Positions 12,828 through 27,894 of a stretch of 64,000 nt of DNA are shown in pieces (the stretch's first letter is position 1; the number at the start of each line of letters is the position of its first letter). The stretch is taken from assembly GCF_033807715.1 (NCBI RefSeq), contig NC_084596.1, positions 30,512,879-30,576,878 on the forward strand, read 5' to 3'. The notes under the pieces were generated by a model, which saw only the letters and a list, made by a program, of their open reading frames with translations, did no database searches and was not told the DNA's origin. This DNA is from Cololabis saira (lineage: Eukaryota > Chordata > Actinopteri > Beloniformes > Belonidae). A program made the position numbers and the translations under genes.

Positions 12828-15800
12828 TCATCCAAAGCAACCACATGGAGATGCACAGCACTTTGAAGTGTCTTCATCAATCTGGTATCTTCCAGACTCA
12901 GGCTGGTCCCTGCACTCTGCTATGAAGGCCTGAAGTTGGGACACTGGTTCTTTGTCTTTCTGTTGATGCTAAAAGGGGGAAAGAAAAAATATTTAAGACA
13001 TTCATGCCAAGCTAAATAACATCTATGTGAAAAAATAAATGTGTACAGGTGCTGACTTTGATGGTTTCGTAGGTGTCAGTGATGAGACCGATGAACAGAC
13101 TGAGCACCATGTAGATGAAGAGGGAGATGAAGGTGTAGAGGTAGAGTCTACTGAAAAGCCACACCATGTAGTTCTTGTTTCTCATCTTCAGGAAGGTGGC
13201 GTACATATCATCCCCATTGATGAGAGAGAAGAGGCACTCTGTCACCTTGTCAAGTGTTCGGAACTGGAAAAAAATAAGTTAATATATGAATATTTCAATG
13301 TTCGAGGGGATTCATCAGACTACGCTGACGGTTGAGTTGGACTTATTAAAAATGTCATACCTTGTCGTGATAAGGTCCAAGAACGATCCAGCCGCAGAAA
13401 CAGTATCCAAGGTAGATCATGGCAGCACAACAGCTGAAACGGATCACATTTGGAAACGCTGCGCTCAAAGTTAGGATTAAAATCTGAAGAAGAACAAGAA
13501 CATTTTAATTAGAAAGGTTTCAGCTCTTGGAGGTACTGTATATTTGCTCTTTAGCTGATGCTTTATTCCAACAGAGTTCTATGGATGTTCTTACATTATA
13601 TTTTTTGAAGAAACCAAGGTAACGAACAACACCAACCCAGACAAGCATTGTGGCTGTTCCCAACAAGATGCTGCAAACATCATAATTGGTCAGGAACTGC
13701 AAAAAGAAACACATTATGAATTTATAAAGAGGATAGCCTAAGGTACACATCAAGCTTTATTAGTTATGAGGGGTGTTCATAAATTATTTATTCAAACAGG
13801 TGTCCCTGAGAGGAAGCAGAATGATCTCTAGAGTGAACATCAGGAGTCAATCTTAAGCTAACGACAAACCTTTGTCTGTATTCCGATTTTCAGCACTGAC
13901 CCTGCAATGGTCAGTGTGTCGCTGACGATGATAAGGATATACCATCCATTTACAAACTCCATACGGTCTGACCAAGTCACGATTTTGTTGAAGTAGACAT
14001 GGGAGAAAACATTGTACTCCTGCATGAGAGAAATACACACAGCTCAGCTGAACAAATGTGAATACATTAAATAGTTTCTGGGATGCTGTTAAGGAAAAAT
14101 CTATTAAACGCTCTTTAATATGTTATGTTATGTTATGAATCTTTATTTCGGCTTGTACAGAACAAGATGAAAAGGAAAGAAAAAAACAACATTTCTTTTG
14201 CCGAAAAGGTGTAGGCTGAAGCCGTAGCTTATAGTGCCTACCCTTTTTTCTTATGATCAGCAAAAATATGAGACATTAGCTTTTACTCAGTGGAAACAAA
14301 CAATACATAAAGAAGAAAAATAAAGTAAGACAAAATATAAAATTGACGTTACTAAGTTACTAGGTTACTAAGTTACTAAGACTAAGAGTAAGACTTGAGA
14401 TGCAAAAGGGTCAAAAGGGTCAAAATATACATCAGGCGTGATGCAGAATGACAATGAAACAAAGGAAGCATACTGATTTTAAGGCATAAAGGATGATTCA
14501 TTCTTATGATTCTAGTAAACAAAAACATCTTTAAGGTCAGTGTTAATCTTTTTGGAGCAGACTACCAGTCTGTACATTTAGTACAGGCTGGCAAAATATA
14601 GCCAAGGCTATATTTTGACCCTCACAGCAGTTTTGGTTTAATCAAGTGGCCAAGGCTAAGTTTTCCGTCACAGGTGCATTATTTTCAAACAAGAGTATTT
14701 TTCTAGGACTTCAAGCTTTTAATGTGATAGGAAAAATTTGACTTCTTTTGTTTTGGATGATCCGACCGTCTATTTGAAGACATGGTTAACATTTCCTGCT
14801 GGAAATGCAACCACAACGAGGGAAGAATTATACAAAAGGAATGAAAGCAAGCTACCAAACAGTAACTAACAGAATCAAAGTAAGGAGAAAAAGATGGATC
14901 TAGTGAAAAAATAAAAAAAATTTATATTAAAAGAAACATTAATAATTAAAACCCCAAAAAGCGGAAGTGGATGGCATAAATTCACAAAAGCAGTACAGAG
15001 AATAAAAGAAATTAAGATTCAGACTAACCACAAATGCTGAAATTACCCACCACAACATGTCAAATGACCTCAGAGAGAACGAAAACACCCAACAGACAAC
15101 TCACAAAGGCACAAAATGACCAGCAGGAAGTGAGCTGCTGGAATTTAGAGGAAGATGAACATAAATAGATACATGAGCAGAACCTAAAAACAACAGAAGC
15201 ACCATTGAATAAAAAATGGCAATAGAAATTACATTCTGAAGGGTTACCATAAAAAAAATATTGAAAAGATGAACCTCTTTAAAAACATAAATAAATACCA
15301 CAAAGATTCAAAAAAATTATCCAAAAAATGATCACACAGACATGCATGAAAAAAAAAAAAAATCAGGAAAGACTACAGAGATGACAAAGACTCAAAATTC
15401 ACAAGATTCATCTGCTGTTTTGTCCCTTTAAGTCAATCTACCAGACACTCAGGTTGTAACTTACAAACTGGAGTTGGATGCCATTTAGGACGGATCTCGT
15501 ACAGAGGATGAGAGAGGTGAGGCAGGCGAGGATGACCACGGAATCAAATGACAAGATGAGATAATCGGTCTTCCCAGCTGGAAATCAGGTCCACAGACAG
15601 AAGGGCAGTAATGTTAAATTCATCTTTCTTTTGTTTGCTGCTGTTTCTAAAATGCATTCTTGTCTATTTTCTAAATTCTGTGTTGGAGGTGTTACGTGAT
15701 GTACAATGGTATTATGGTGACCCCTGCTGGTCACAGCAGCCATCACAGTTTAAGATGTTTCATTTGTTGGTGTTAGTTGTGGGGGCAGTTTAGTGCTAAA

Positions 15801-17232
15801 GTTTGAGACTTACACTTGCCTTCCACGTTCCAGTCTCTGCATTCATAAATCCTGACTTCATTTTTGATGTCAACATTTATCTTTCCGCTCTGTGCATGAT
15901 TATCAAATGTTATCTGTGTGAAAAAAGAATTTAGTTAGGTACATACAGTAGCTTGTCACTTTTCCTCATTCATTTGTTAAAAGATCCGACATGCTAAACT
16001 TTAGGTTTAACAGTTCATATAATTGGTTACTGACAAGTATATGGAAGTCATAACAATCTGGTAGCTCGTGGTGCCGCACAGTCTGCAGATTGATGGTTTT
16101 CAGAGTGAGGTAGATGTTTACTGATAGCAGCCTGGAAACACAAACCTAAATTAGCAGCCCGCAGTCTTATCGCCCAACATGAAACCAGTATTTTCATTTT
16201 AGTCACTTACCTTTTGAAGTGTAAAGAGAAGTTGGCATCTGTTGCCCAACTACTGCTGTCCACTGACTTTTCAGGGTATATGGAAATACAATCTGAGGAA
16301 GAAGAATGTGTTCAAATGCAGCTATTCTTCATTGATGGCATAGCACGAATCCCTATAAATATTCAGTTTCCTCTTTTCATGTCACATGGAAGTAGCTGGT
16401 GTGATTATTTTCCATTTTGCCAATGAATCAGCGTTTATAAATCTGTCTTGTCTGAAGTATTAAACATGGACACGAATTAGACAGAATTTGCGTCCATTTT
16501 TCAAAGTGTGTGTTTTTGTACCTTTTTCAATATGTGGATCAATGTCGAAGGTGTCGTTCCCAGGATCAATGCTGCTGTTTCTGTAAAGCACTTGACAGAT
16601 GGACAGGGGCGTGTACTGGCTATCGACCCTCTCATATGCAAGATTACCTATTGTCAGGTTCTGGAGATTGGTGTACTGAAAGAAGAAGACTTACTTAGTG
16701 CAACACAAACATAAATTAAATGCCTTTAGCTTTCTACGTCACTGAAGTCTTTTATTTATACCCTGTTGATGAGGTATTGGATGTGATCATACAGATCTGT
16801 TTTTGTGTACAGGGAATAGCTTCCTTCCCAGTGTTCCTTGTGTCCTTTGAGGAAAAGATGCCTGAACGTCATCAGATTTTCCTCTTTGAACGTGACCATC
16901 ATTTCGTTGCTCAGGCCAAAAGAGACTAACTGAAAAATTGGGACAAGACAGTTAACTGCTTTTTTGCACATTCCCACTCAGTGAAAAATCAAGTGGATGC
17001 TTCAAGCTACCTGGACCGTGATGATTGCAATTTTTAATATCTGTAACATCAGTTTCCATGGTTTTCGGCCCCTGGCTCTGTACTTCTCGCACGGGTTCAT
17101 AAAGAAGTACTTGAGCCTCCGTCTGAAATCCTCCACCTCCTTTGGCTCCAGGGCGTGAGCGCTCCATCTGCAGTGGTCGGTCAACCTCCTCTCCCCCGAC
17201 CTTGCACCCAGCAGCAGCTCAGATTCCTCCAT
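12828..17232 (-). CDS. mcoln3: Mucolipin (TRPML) channel, closest to MCOLN3, 12 coding exons
   Basis: This is a six-helix TRPML cation channel of late endosomes and lysosomes that releases calcium. Exons: 17232-17011, 16929-16762, 16675-16522, 16292-16211, 16131-16035, 15913-15814, 15577-15465, 14019-13870, 13696-13595, 13483-13361, 13263-13057, 12968-12828. Phases close to 552 residues, the usual mucolipin length. Visible signatures are [19 protein letters not shown] in the N-terminus, [10 protein letters not shown], the lumenal [16 protein letters not shown]-like [40 protein letters not shown], the selectivity filter NGDD (residues 453-456), and a cysteine-rich C-terminus. [32 protein letters not shown] and TDTYETIK favour MCOLN3 over MCOLN2. 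The 5' UTR may be spliced, with an acceptor-like AG just upstream of the ATG near 17245. Confidence 0.95.
14125..14330 (-). mobile_element. LINE 3' tail fragment inside mcoln3 intron 7
   Basis: The segment reads CTTTATTTCGGCTTGTACAG on the plus strand followed by an A-rich stretch and CCTACCCTTTTTTCTTATG. On the minus strand it matches the 3' UTR style of the LINE copies at about 23.3-24.05 kb and 41.4-42.2 kb. The rest of this 1.4-kb intron (14020-15464) has no recognisable feature. Confidence 0.45.
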
Positions 17233-19430
17233 TCAACTCAGCTGTTAGAAAGAGCTGGCAGCCAAGCGCTCACTGGAAATCAGGCATCTAAATGTGGTGC
17301 TGAAAACATTCAGTCATTCCAGTCATTCTGATGTTTATCAAACTGGTTCTCCTGCATACTTTCACTCGGGGTTATTGTCTTCTAGTGTGACTTAATTCTA
17401 CACTACAGTGCTACATAATTATGCAACAATAAGCTATAATATTCTTAAAGACCATAGAAACGTCTTTAATGTGGTTGTTAGTCCCACCGTTAGTTATTGC
17501 AGCAGAAATTGTCATATTAATCATACATTAATGAAGCAATTTCAGTCACTTACAGTATCAAATAAATGACTTAATATGCCATCATACTGTTAAATAGATT
17601 TGCTTTTGTTAGTATAAAATCATACGAGTAAACACAAATGAATAACAATCATTCAGTTATATAGTCATTGTTATTTTTCTAATTGCAGTGTAATTATGTC
17701 ATAGGCTACAGTATGATACAAATATATAATGATCACTTCACAAACTACTTTAAACTTTATATCCAATCCCACTTGTATATGTATGTAGAAATGATAGTTA
17801 TAAATGAGTTACCTGTTGTACAGTATGTCAGTGATTCAGTGATCCTCAGAGCAGCCGTCCAGCTCTCAGGGCTTCTGTGCAGATTATGAAGACCAGGTGT
17901 TCAGTCTGTCAGCACAGCAGCCTTCAGCCACAATGACTGTCATTCCTCTGTGTCATTCTAGGCTTTTCCAGTTTCTCCAAAACAAAACAGTTACTCACTC
18001 TCCACAGCGAAGACGGTCATATACGCTGAGAGGCTCCCGCAGAGTGTAAGCCACTTCACTTTGAACTCCTACTGCATAAAACACTGCAGCCTAAATTATG
18101 ATATTTGTGAAACATTTTAATTTAAAGCTGAAGATCTACACATTGATAACATCTTGGTAGTTTTATTTCAAATTCATTGTGTTGGTGTATAAAGGCCATA
18201 AAGGTCATTGTCCAAATTCATTTTTTTGGTTGTTTAACAAATAAGGTTGTTTTACTGATAAATGCTTACTGAGCCCTTTTTTTTTTTTAAATATAACAAA
18301 ATACAACTAAATTGGAAATGTAATAATATATTGTGTATCACAAAAAAAGAAAATGGAAAAAAACAAGAACTCAGAGATGACAAGCAAACAAAGAAAATAC
18401 AAAAGGTTAAATATCACAGAACCTCGTTTTTGAGATTTTTCTTCCATTTCTTGCATTTTTTTTTGTATTAGCTGAAATGTTATTGTGTTGTTATATTTTA
18501 TGACAATCTCATGGATTTGCTTTTATTTTGTGATTTTTCCCAAAATAGTAAAGCATATTTGGCCTGAACTGGCCTGAATATCCCCCAGTATTGGCCCACA
18601 TCTTTTATTTAATTACATTTTTTTTCATAACACTGTCTCAAAAGCCAATTTGACCCACTTCATGAACTCTGGCATGTCTGGCTTACACACAGTTTGCCAG
18701 TGCTACAACTGGGTCACAGGTGCCAAAAGCAGCCCAGATTAGGCCCACATGTGTCTGCTACCTGGACTGGTTGTCCAATGTCATGTTAGTCACTTGATTG
18801 ACATCACACCACACAGTCACTCCTGAAAAGATAAAACAGACAACAGCTGATTTTTTTCTTTCTTTATATATAAAACCTTTACTTTCGAACAGGTACATGA
18901 TCATTGACTGAAAACATAAGCAGGACATAGTTTGTGTTTGTGCGTGCTGTTTTGTCATTCAAGACTCACAGCGTCAAAACCTGAAGCAAATTCTTGTTAA
19001 CTTAATGCAAAGAATAAGATGGAAAATGTAATCTGAATCTTCAAATTCAATACACATGAGTTCAAGTAGTCATTCCAGTGTACAAACTAAATTGCGGCAA
19101 CTGTATTTTCTCACCTTGTGAAAACAATAACACCTTTGGTGATTCATATTTTCTGAGCTTAAGACTTAGCAGGATGGAAACCATGACACATTCTGGGCAC
19201 TGCCATAATGTGACTGATTACTATCAAAAATGTAATTTTTCCCAAGTCACATACACATACTGAAAGTCTTTGTACTGTGTTTGACATAATTTCAGAACAA
19301 AATGTTGTTTTACTTTATAAATGCTGCATTATTCAGTTACAATCAATATGCCACCCCCCCAAGTCCAATGTTGACATCATATCAAAATAAGGTGATCATT
19401 TGCCAAAATAAGGTAATAATTTGCCAACAA
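17233..19430. other. Intergenic: mcoln3 upstream region, no further gene seen
   Basis: AT-rich sequence with no exon supported by splice sites or homology. It presumably contains the mcoln3 5' UTR and promoter; the GC-richer patch near 17990-18050 is the best candidate. Short frames here carry no recognisable motif. Confidence 0.4.
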
Positions 19431-19434
19431 TATC

Positions 19435-19520
19435 AAAAACTATCAAACCTTATTTAACTAAGTAAGTAAAATGTATTTATGTAGTACTTTTCTCAGAGAA
19501 TGCTCACAAAGTGTTTCACA
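19435..19520. repeat. SINE/LINE tail fragment
   Basis: TATTTATGTAGTACTTTTCT followed by CACAAAGTGTTTCACA is the common teleost retroposon tail resembling 'tatatagcacttt...caaagtgctt'. A related tail occurs at 26240-26300. Confidence 0.4.
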
Positions 19521-20065
19521 TTATGTGACAAAGTGTCCCTCTTCTATCTTGAAAATATTGACAGGTATAGTGAGAAAAATGATGTAGCAGTCTCTCACAA
19601 ACAGACAAATCAATGGCATAAGTAACATCACGCATAGCCTGGCCAGACACCTTCATTACTAGACTAATAACAACAAAAAACATCCAATCCAGTGGAAAAC
19701 GAACGCTGGAGAATTTCATTTTGCAGTAACAACCTGTTTATCCAAACAGTTTTTAATAATTGACCATTGGTCAGCCTTCTGATTGGTCCCTGACTGATCA
19801 ATCAGAAAAATCCTTCTCCTTGCTACATCTGGGGCAGGATATCCGGTAGGACAAAATACCCGTCTCTCTCGTTCACATCAATGGAAAAAGCGTAGTTTTT
19901 ACTTGCCTTGTATCCAAATTTAAATCACTGGATTATCTTTTAAAACCTTTATATTAGTAAAAAGGAACACACTGCGCACAGGGTAGTGAGGGTGCAGCGT
20001 ATCTTTTATCCCCAAACTGGCAGAAAAATGATCCGTTTTACCAAAACAAAGTCGGCTATCTTACA

Positions 20066-20341
20066 ATGGTTAAGCGGTGTGCTTGGGGCACTTGTAAAAG
20101 ACACATTAGCTACCCAGAGACGATCATAGGAATACATTTTACCCCAAAACCAACGGTAAATCATGAAAAATGTCTGCTTTGGATAAAGCTATGTGGACGG
20201 CCACACTCACAGTTCAACTCTTCCACCATGCTATCAGCTAAACTAATCAAAAGATCTAGTTTTTGCCGAAAACCTCAGTTTTTTAAACTCAGTACACGGT
20301 ACCCGAAGTGTTCCTTTTTATTTATATCTAGTTGCTGTTGA
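20066..20341 (+). pseudogene. THAP-domain exon remnant, probably P-element-like transposon
   Basis: The frame from 20066 begins MVKRCAWGTCKRHI and continues with HFTPKPTVNHEKCLLWIKLC and GRPHSQFN. This is the CxxxC...W...C/H pattern of a THAP zinc-binding DNA-binding domain as found in THAP9 and P-like transposases. The expected downstream FxxxxF and AVPTIF box is not visible, and the frame degenerates after about residue 60. No transposase catalytic region follows. Related non-coding repeat sequence extends on both sides (about 19630-20690), with weakly mirrored ends. It is probably a fossil DNA transposon rather than a host gene. Confidence 0.55.
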
Positions 20342-20762
20342 TTTTCTTTGGTACATTCATTAGAAATAAAGTGATGTAAAACCCTGTTTTTACAATGGTA
20401 GTGGACGGGAGAGATGACAGTTGTGTCCGACCTAGCAACAGGAGTGGGGCTTGACAAAGGGTCAATTCTGCAGCCATTCTTGTTTGTTTTGAATAGTGGC
20501 TCTTGGACGGCCCCCCCCCCCCCTGCCAGTCATAACATAAAGCCCATCGCCGTCTCCTTCCAACTGGTTTGGTACATTTCGTACCGATGCAAATGGCTGC
20601 AAGTTCGCCGGGTACAAGACCAATTATACGAGAGACAGTTTTCACAAAGTAATGGATATGGCTGGCTAGACTACACCAGACAATGAGAGTGTTTGTTATT
20701 TTGAGTGGTTCTGTCAGTGTGTCCCTTTAACTGCATGAGAACTGTCTTGATGAGACATAAAC

Positions 20763-22727
20763 TTAAAAGATGTTCCTGTGTGATGTTGGAGTGAGCGAGC
20801 GTGACCGGAGGGGCTGGAAATTTGGGTCCCCGCCACTGCTGGTGCACCCTGATGCTGTGCCCTCTATGTTGGATGGGGGCTCCGCCACTGCCTCATCCGG
20901 TAGCGGAGGAGCTCCCGGGTCTCCTGGCTTGGGAAGGCTGGATGAGGTTGTGGAGGAAGCTATGCTGATGCTAGCACCAGCCATGGAGGGCAGGTCCTCG
21001 CACTTCTGTAACGATGGCACGTTGAGTGAACCCGCAATGTCCGACGTGGAAGGGCTTCGCTCTCCATCTGGGTGGAACAGGAGGGTGGAGTTGTTTGAAA
21101 ATGTAGGGAGGTCGGTGGTTGTTGTCGTTGGGCTACAGGTGCTGTCAGATGATGAACTGGAGGCTGCTGCAGCTGAGAGACCAAACAAGGGGAGCAGTGA
21201 GAATTACGTCACTGATCTCATAAACACAAAAAGACCTTGCGATGAACCTTACTAACCTCTGAGAGACTCAATCCTTTCATTTTTGGCCTTTTGCACCTCA
21301 TCTGTGATCTTGGCGATGATAAAGTTTTGCGTGCGCGTCTCCCGGATGGATTCGATCAAGGCGTCCAGGCCACGTGGGTTTTCGGCCAGATGGTCCAGCA
21401 GCGCGGCCGTCCTCTTGCCCTGCGTGCTCCAGCAGCTGATCTCCTCGGCATCGTCTCGTGACAGGATCCTTCGGGAACGCAGGAAGTCCAGGTGGCGATC
21501 TGCTCTGATCTTGTCGCGGAGGTAGTGCCTCATCCTGGTCAGCACCTGTATTTCCACAGAGATAACAGAGTAACACCCTAACCCTACTTTCTCTCAGAAT
21601 GTGGGTTTTTTTCTTTCTCTCAAACCCAGGTAGGGTGTAAAAGCACGTAGCCTGCTCTTAATTACTCATATTGTCCAACCAGGTATTCACCTCTCATTAC
21701 ACATTAGATTAAACACAGTAAACCTCCCGCCTGTTGTGTAGTGTGGTTAGGGTTGCCACCTTTCAGAAATAGAAAATAAGGGACGCCCCGATTTCAGCAG
21801 CGCAGGAGCCAAAAAAAAGCCCTAAAACTTCTAAACTGAGTAAAAATGTGTTTATTTTATATGAAAAAACAGAATGCTTTGATTTAAAGTTTAAAGTGCT
21901 TTAATAGCATTGAACTTGCATGACTGTACAGACAGCCAACCATACTAGCAACTGAAATAGCCTCCTATGCTACGTATGTCCATATCAGCCCAGATGTAAT
22001 ATAGCCTACAGGTGAAGAATATGGTGTAAAAGTTAATTTATTTCAATAATTCAACTAGAATATGGTGTAAAAGTTAATTTATTTCAATAATTCAACTAGA
22101 ATATGGTGTAAAAGTTAATTTATTTCAATAATTCAACTAGAATATGGTGTAAAAGTTAATTTATTTCAATAATTCAACTAGAATATGGTGTAAAAGTTAA
22201 TTTATTTCAATAATTCAACTAGAATATGGTGTAAAGGTTGATTTATTTCAATAATTCAACTAGAATATGGTGTAAAAGTTAACTTATTTCAATAATTCAA
22301 CTAGAATATGGTGTAAAAGTTAACTTATTTCAATAATTCAACTAGAATATGGTGTAAAAGTTAATTCATTTCAATAATTCAACTAGAATATGGTGTAAAA
22401 GTTAATGAAAATACGGTACAAATCGTGTCTCGTATTAGTTCAATACGGGACGCGACAGGACAATTCCGTATTTTACGGGACGGGTGGCAACCCTAAAGTG
22501 TGGTGGACTGAGCGTTGATGTTGGGCGAAGGGAGGATGTGGGGAGGTATTTCCTCCTTTAATAGAATAGGCCTTAACCTCAAACACAAAGGTTGTTTAAG
22601 TAAAACTGTTTCCACGTACCTGACCTTTAATAAAAAATATAGTGCATTTCCACAATGGCTGAATTGCAATACTCACATCTTTCTTAATTTCTGCCATTTC
22701 GTCTTCAGTGAGGTGAGGAGCATCCAT
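20763..22727 (-). CDS. bcl10: BCL10 CARD adaptor, 3 exons
   Basis: This is the adaptor of the CARD11-BCL10-MALT1 signalosome that activates NF-kB downstream of antigen and other receptors, acting in cytosolic filaments. Exons: 22727-22677 (MDAPHLTEDEMAEIKKD), 21545-21257 and 21172-20763; phases close to 249 residues (human 233). The CARD spans roughly residues 15-105, with RILSRDDAEEISC, ENPRGLDALIESIR and TQNFIIAKITDEV close to human. The tail is serine/threonine-rich and keeps the family motif LPKPGDPGAPPLP and the C-terminal LRSRS. A run of alanines and serines directly follows the CARD. Intron 1 (21546-22676) carries a transposon with an internal minisatellite. Confidence 0.96.
21747..22496. 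mobile_element. Non-autonomous DNA transposon (hAT-like) in bcl10 intron 1
   Basis: The left terminus TTAGGGTTGCCACC (21747-21760) is a perfect inverted copy of the right terminus (22483-22496). The flanks carry an exact 7-bp direct repeat AGTGTGG (21740-21746 and 22497-22503), consistent with target duplication; hAT elements normally give 8 bp. There is no transposase ORF. About half of the 750 bp is a 41-bp tandem array. Confidence 0.85.
22017..22407. repeat. 41-bp minisatellite, 9 full copies plus a partial
   Basis: The unit beginning GAATATGGTGTAAAAGTTAA repeats every 41 bp from 22017, with the tenth, partial copy starting at 22386. Copies are nearly identical, with single T-to-C or A-to-G changes, which suggests recent expansion. 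It lies wholly inside the transposon at 21747-22496. Confidence 0.97.
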
Positions 22728-23300
22728 CTCTCACCCGCGGAGTGAAAATCCAGGTGTTCCGCTCGAAGAAGCCCGAATAAGATCCGCCCCAGACTCGCAA
22801 TAGTGAAATAAACTACATCAACACGCTAAATGTGAGCTTCGAAGACCGTGTTAACTCATTGTTTTGTATCCTTTAACGGCGTCGTGTCCACAGTTCATTC
22901 AACTTTTGTGTCTCAATCACGGGAAAAATGCCCGGACTTCCTGATTGTGTCGAGGTTCAACTGCGTCGACGGCACAAGGGAGAAGTTCTCACAGCACGGT
23001 CGTAATTTCACTCCTCCTTCTACTGCACCTTTGGTTTCTGTGGAGAAAAAAACCCCAACAACTTTGCACAGAAGCTGGTTTTACTTTCGGGTCACGAAAA
23101 ATAGGTCAGACGCCTTAACTTTCCTCGCGTTTGATGCCTCTGTGTAGTTCTTTCGCTTTGTAGTTTTGAACCAAAGTGAAGCCGTGTTTTCATGTTTCTC
23201 CACTGGGTGGCGCTGTGGGACCTCCTCAAACTCACCTACCACACCATGATGGCAGGGCTCAAGTTATCTACACACCAATCCATTATTCATTAAATCCAAA
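22728..23300. other. bcl10 upstream region, no further gene
   Basis: This holds the bcl10 5' UTR and promoter. A moderately GC-rich patch with CpG lies at 22735-23000. The 99-residue plus-strand frame at 22848-23147 has no recognised family and overlaps the promoter, so it is not called. Confidence 0.4.
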
Positions 23301-23304
23301 ATAA

Positions 23305-23699
23305 TAACATTGTTCGATATTGCAGAGTTACGGACTGCACAAATAATATGCAAAGCCAGAAATAACTCTTTACCCAGACAAATACAGCAAATGTTTCAGG
23401 AAAGACAGGGGAGATATGAATTAAGGGAACCAATTAATTTTAAATTACAGTCATGTAGAACTACAAGAAAATATTTTGCATTTCAAACAGTGGAGTGAGG
23501 CTATGGAACAGTCTGAGTAAGGAGCTGAAACAATGTCCAACCATCTACAGGTTCAAAAGCAAATACAAAGAAAAGATTTTTGCCAAATACAGGGAAGAGG
23601 AGACATGAGGTAGTGATTGTGTGGGGGTTTCAGCATAATGTACGTATATTTAATGGTATATATAATGATTATTATATTGTTTATGATAAGATGTGTGTA

Positions 23700-23776
<77 letters not shown>

Positions 23777-24055
23777 CTCTTGCTATTGCTCTGGTAATAA
23801 CAGGTATAATTTTTTGATAAAGCAAAGCTTGCTGTTTTATTTTTTCTTATTTTTATTTTCAAGCAAAATTGAAATAGAAACAAGGGGTAGAACCCAATAC
23901 GTTTTTTACTTCCTCCTACTCCTTTTCAGGCATGAAGGTTTATTTCCCTTTGATTTTGTTTAATGATTTTATTTGTATTCTTTTTTGTCTTGTGAAATTG
24001 TTTTTTTTTTGTTTTTTTTGTATGCTCGAAATAAAGATTTCAATCAACCAATCAA
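23305..24055 (+). mobile_element. Truncated LINE with (TA)n in its 3' UTR
   Basis: Decayed ORF2 C-terminus: AELRTAQIICKARNNSLPRQ, then a frame break, and a segment reading LWNSLSKELKQCPTIYRFKS in spirit (23495-23560, frameshifted). It is followed by a 3' UTR with a TA tract at 23706-23774, the motif TTCCTCCTACTCCTTTTCAG, and the terminus CGAAATAAAGATTTCAATCA. The copies at 41.4-42.2 kb (minus) and 46.1-46.4 kb (3' end only) belong to the same family. Confidence 0.7.
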
Positions 24056-25309
24056 AAGTTTTGAAGTTTGTTTGGAGTGAGATGTATTTAATTATTTACA
24101 TTTTGGGGAGGGTTATCTCTCCCTCCCAGTGTCCCATTGACTGCAGGTTCTTCAGAAAGAACAAATTACACTATGTCAAATACACTGTTTTATTAATTAT
24201 ATAACAAAGGAAAACACCGTAGTGGCCATTGTGTCTTCACAATATTTATTCTATATTAAATAATTTGTCTGTAGTAAGTAAGTAAGTAAATTAAATGTCT
24301 GGTCCACACATTAAATTTTTTTTGATTGGCTAAGAGATTCTATTTTCTCATTGGCTGATTGGTTGGTAACTCCAGACAGCTGCTCTGAGCTGAGTGCGAG
24401 TTAAATTCTCAGCGTGAAAAATGCCATGTGTGGCGTGAGACCGATTGAATTTATTGAAATGCGTGAGTCTCACGCTCAATGCGTGTGACTTGAGAGCCCT
24501 GTGAGATGTACCGAACTGTGTCTCCGGGTCCATTACGTCCCAAATGTGGACTGTTGAGGTCATTGGAGTGCAGTTCAAGAACCCAGTCGGATATTATTTG
24601 AGCTTTTATGACATGGTGCATTATCCTGCTGGAAGTAGCCATCAGAAGATATGTTCAACATGGTTGTGGTGTTTAGGTGATGCTCAGTTGGTGCTAAGGG
24701 GCCCAAAACTATTTCCAGAAATTGTCTCCCACACCATTACACCGCCACCTTTAAGACTGCACTGTTGATACAAGGCAGGACTGATCCACACCTTTTAATA
24801 CAACACATTTTTATCTGAATGTTAAACTGAAATTGAGATTAATCAGACCAGGCAACGTTTTTCTGATCTTCTGTAGTTCAATTATGATGAGCCTGTGTGA
24901 ATTGTAGCCTCAGTTTCCTGTTCAACAATAGGGTGGTGTGGTCTGCTGTCGTTGTACCCAGGTCATCTCCCTGGGCTCTCACACGAGGATCATCGAGGAG
25001 CAAAAAACTGCCCAAAAACTCTTCCTTTTGGCATCATTTCTCTTCCGCTCTACATACTTGACCTCTCCTCTTCAGCTCATCCTAAACCTTTAGCTTTCTT
25101 GTCCCTTTAAAGCTCAATCTGCTGCTTCTAGTATCTAAACACATGCCTGTTGTCATGGATCGTTGTTTTAACAAGTATCTTAATTAGCCAGAATCAACAG
25201 TGCATATCCTCCAGGTAGAACAGCATCCAAAACAGCGTGCAAAAATCTTTCAATAATCATAGTTTAAACACATAAAAGCCCAGTAAAAAGACCAAATGTG
25301 ACAGATTAA

Positions 25310-25310
<1 letters not shown>
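24056..25310. repeat. Intergenic with a dispersed repeat at about 24560-24990
   Basis: The stretch including GACATGGTGCATTATCCTGC, TCTCCCACACCATTACACCG and TGTGTGAATTGTAGCCTCAG resembles a repeat widely present in fish genomes; I cannot name its class. No coding exon was found in the interval. Confidence 0.4.
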
Positions 25311-27890
<2,580 letters not shown>

Positions 27891-27894
27891 TTGG

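Noticed and set aside
13039..13335. 98-residue plus-strand ORF rich in Glu/Val
   Set aside because: It is the shadow of the mcoln3 pore exon on the opposite strand.
20770..21255. 161-residue plus-strand ORF
   Set aside because: It is the antisense of bcl10 exon 3, whose minus-strand reading continues the CARD protein with correct phase and family motifs.
22017..22407. Regular direct repeats resembling a CRISPR array
   Set aside because: The 41-bp units are head-to-tail without unique spacers, in a vertebrate intron and inside a transposon; it is a minisatellite.
23553..23963. Tyr-Ile repeat ORFs on both strands (also at 25751-25999, 41717-41941 and 49317-49604)
   Set aside because: They are translations of TA microsatellites with no independent coding evidence.
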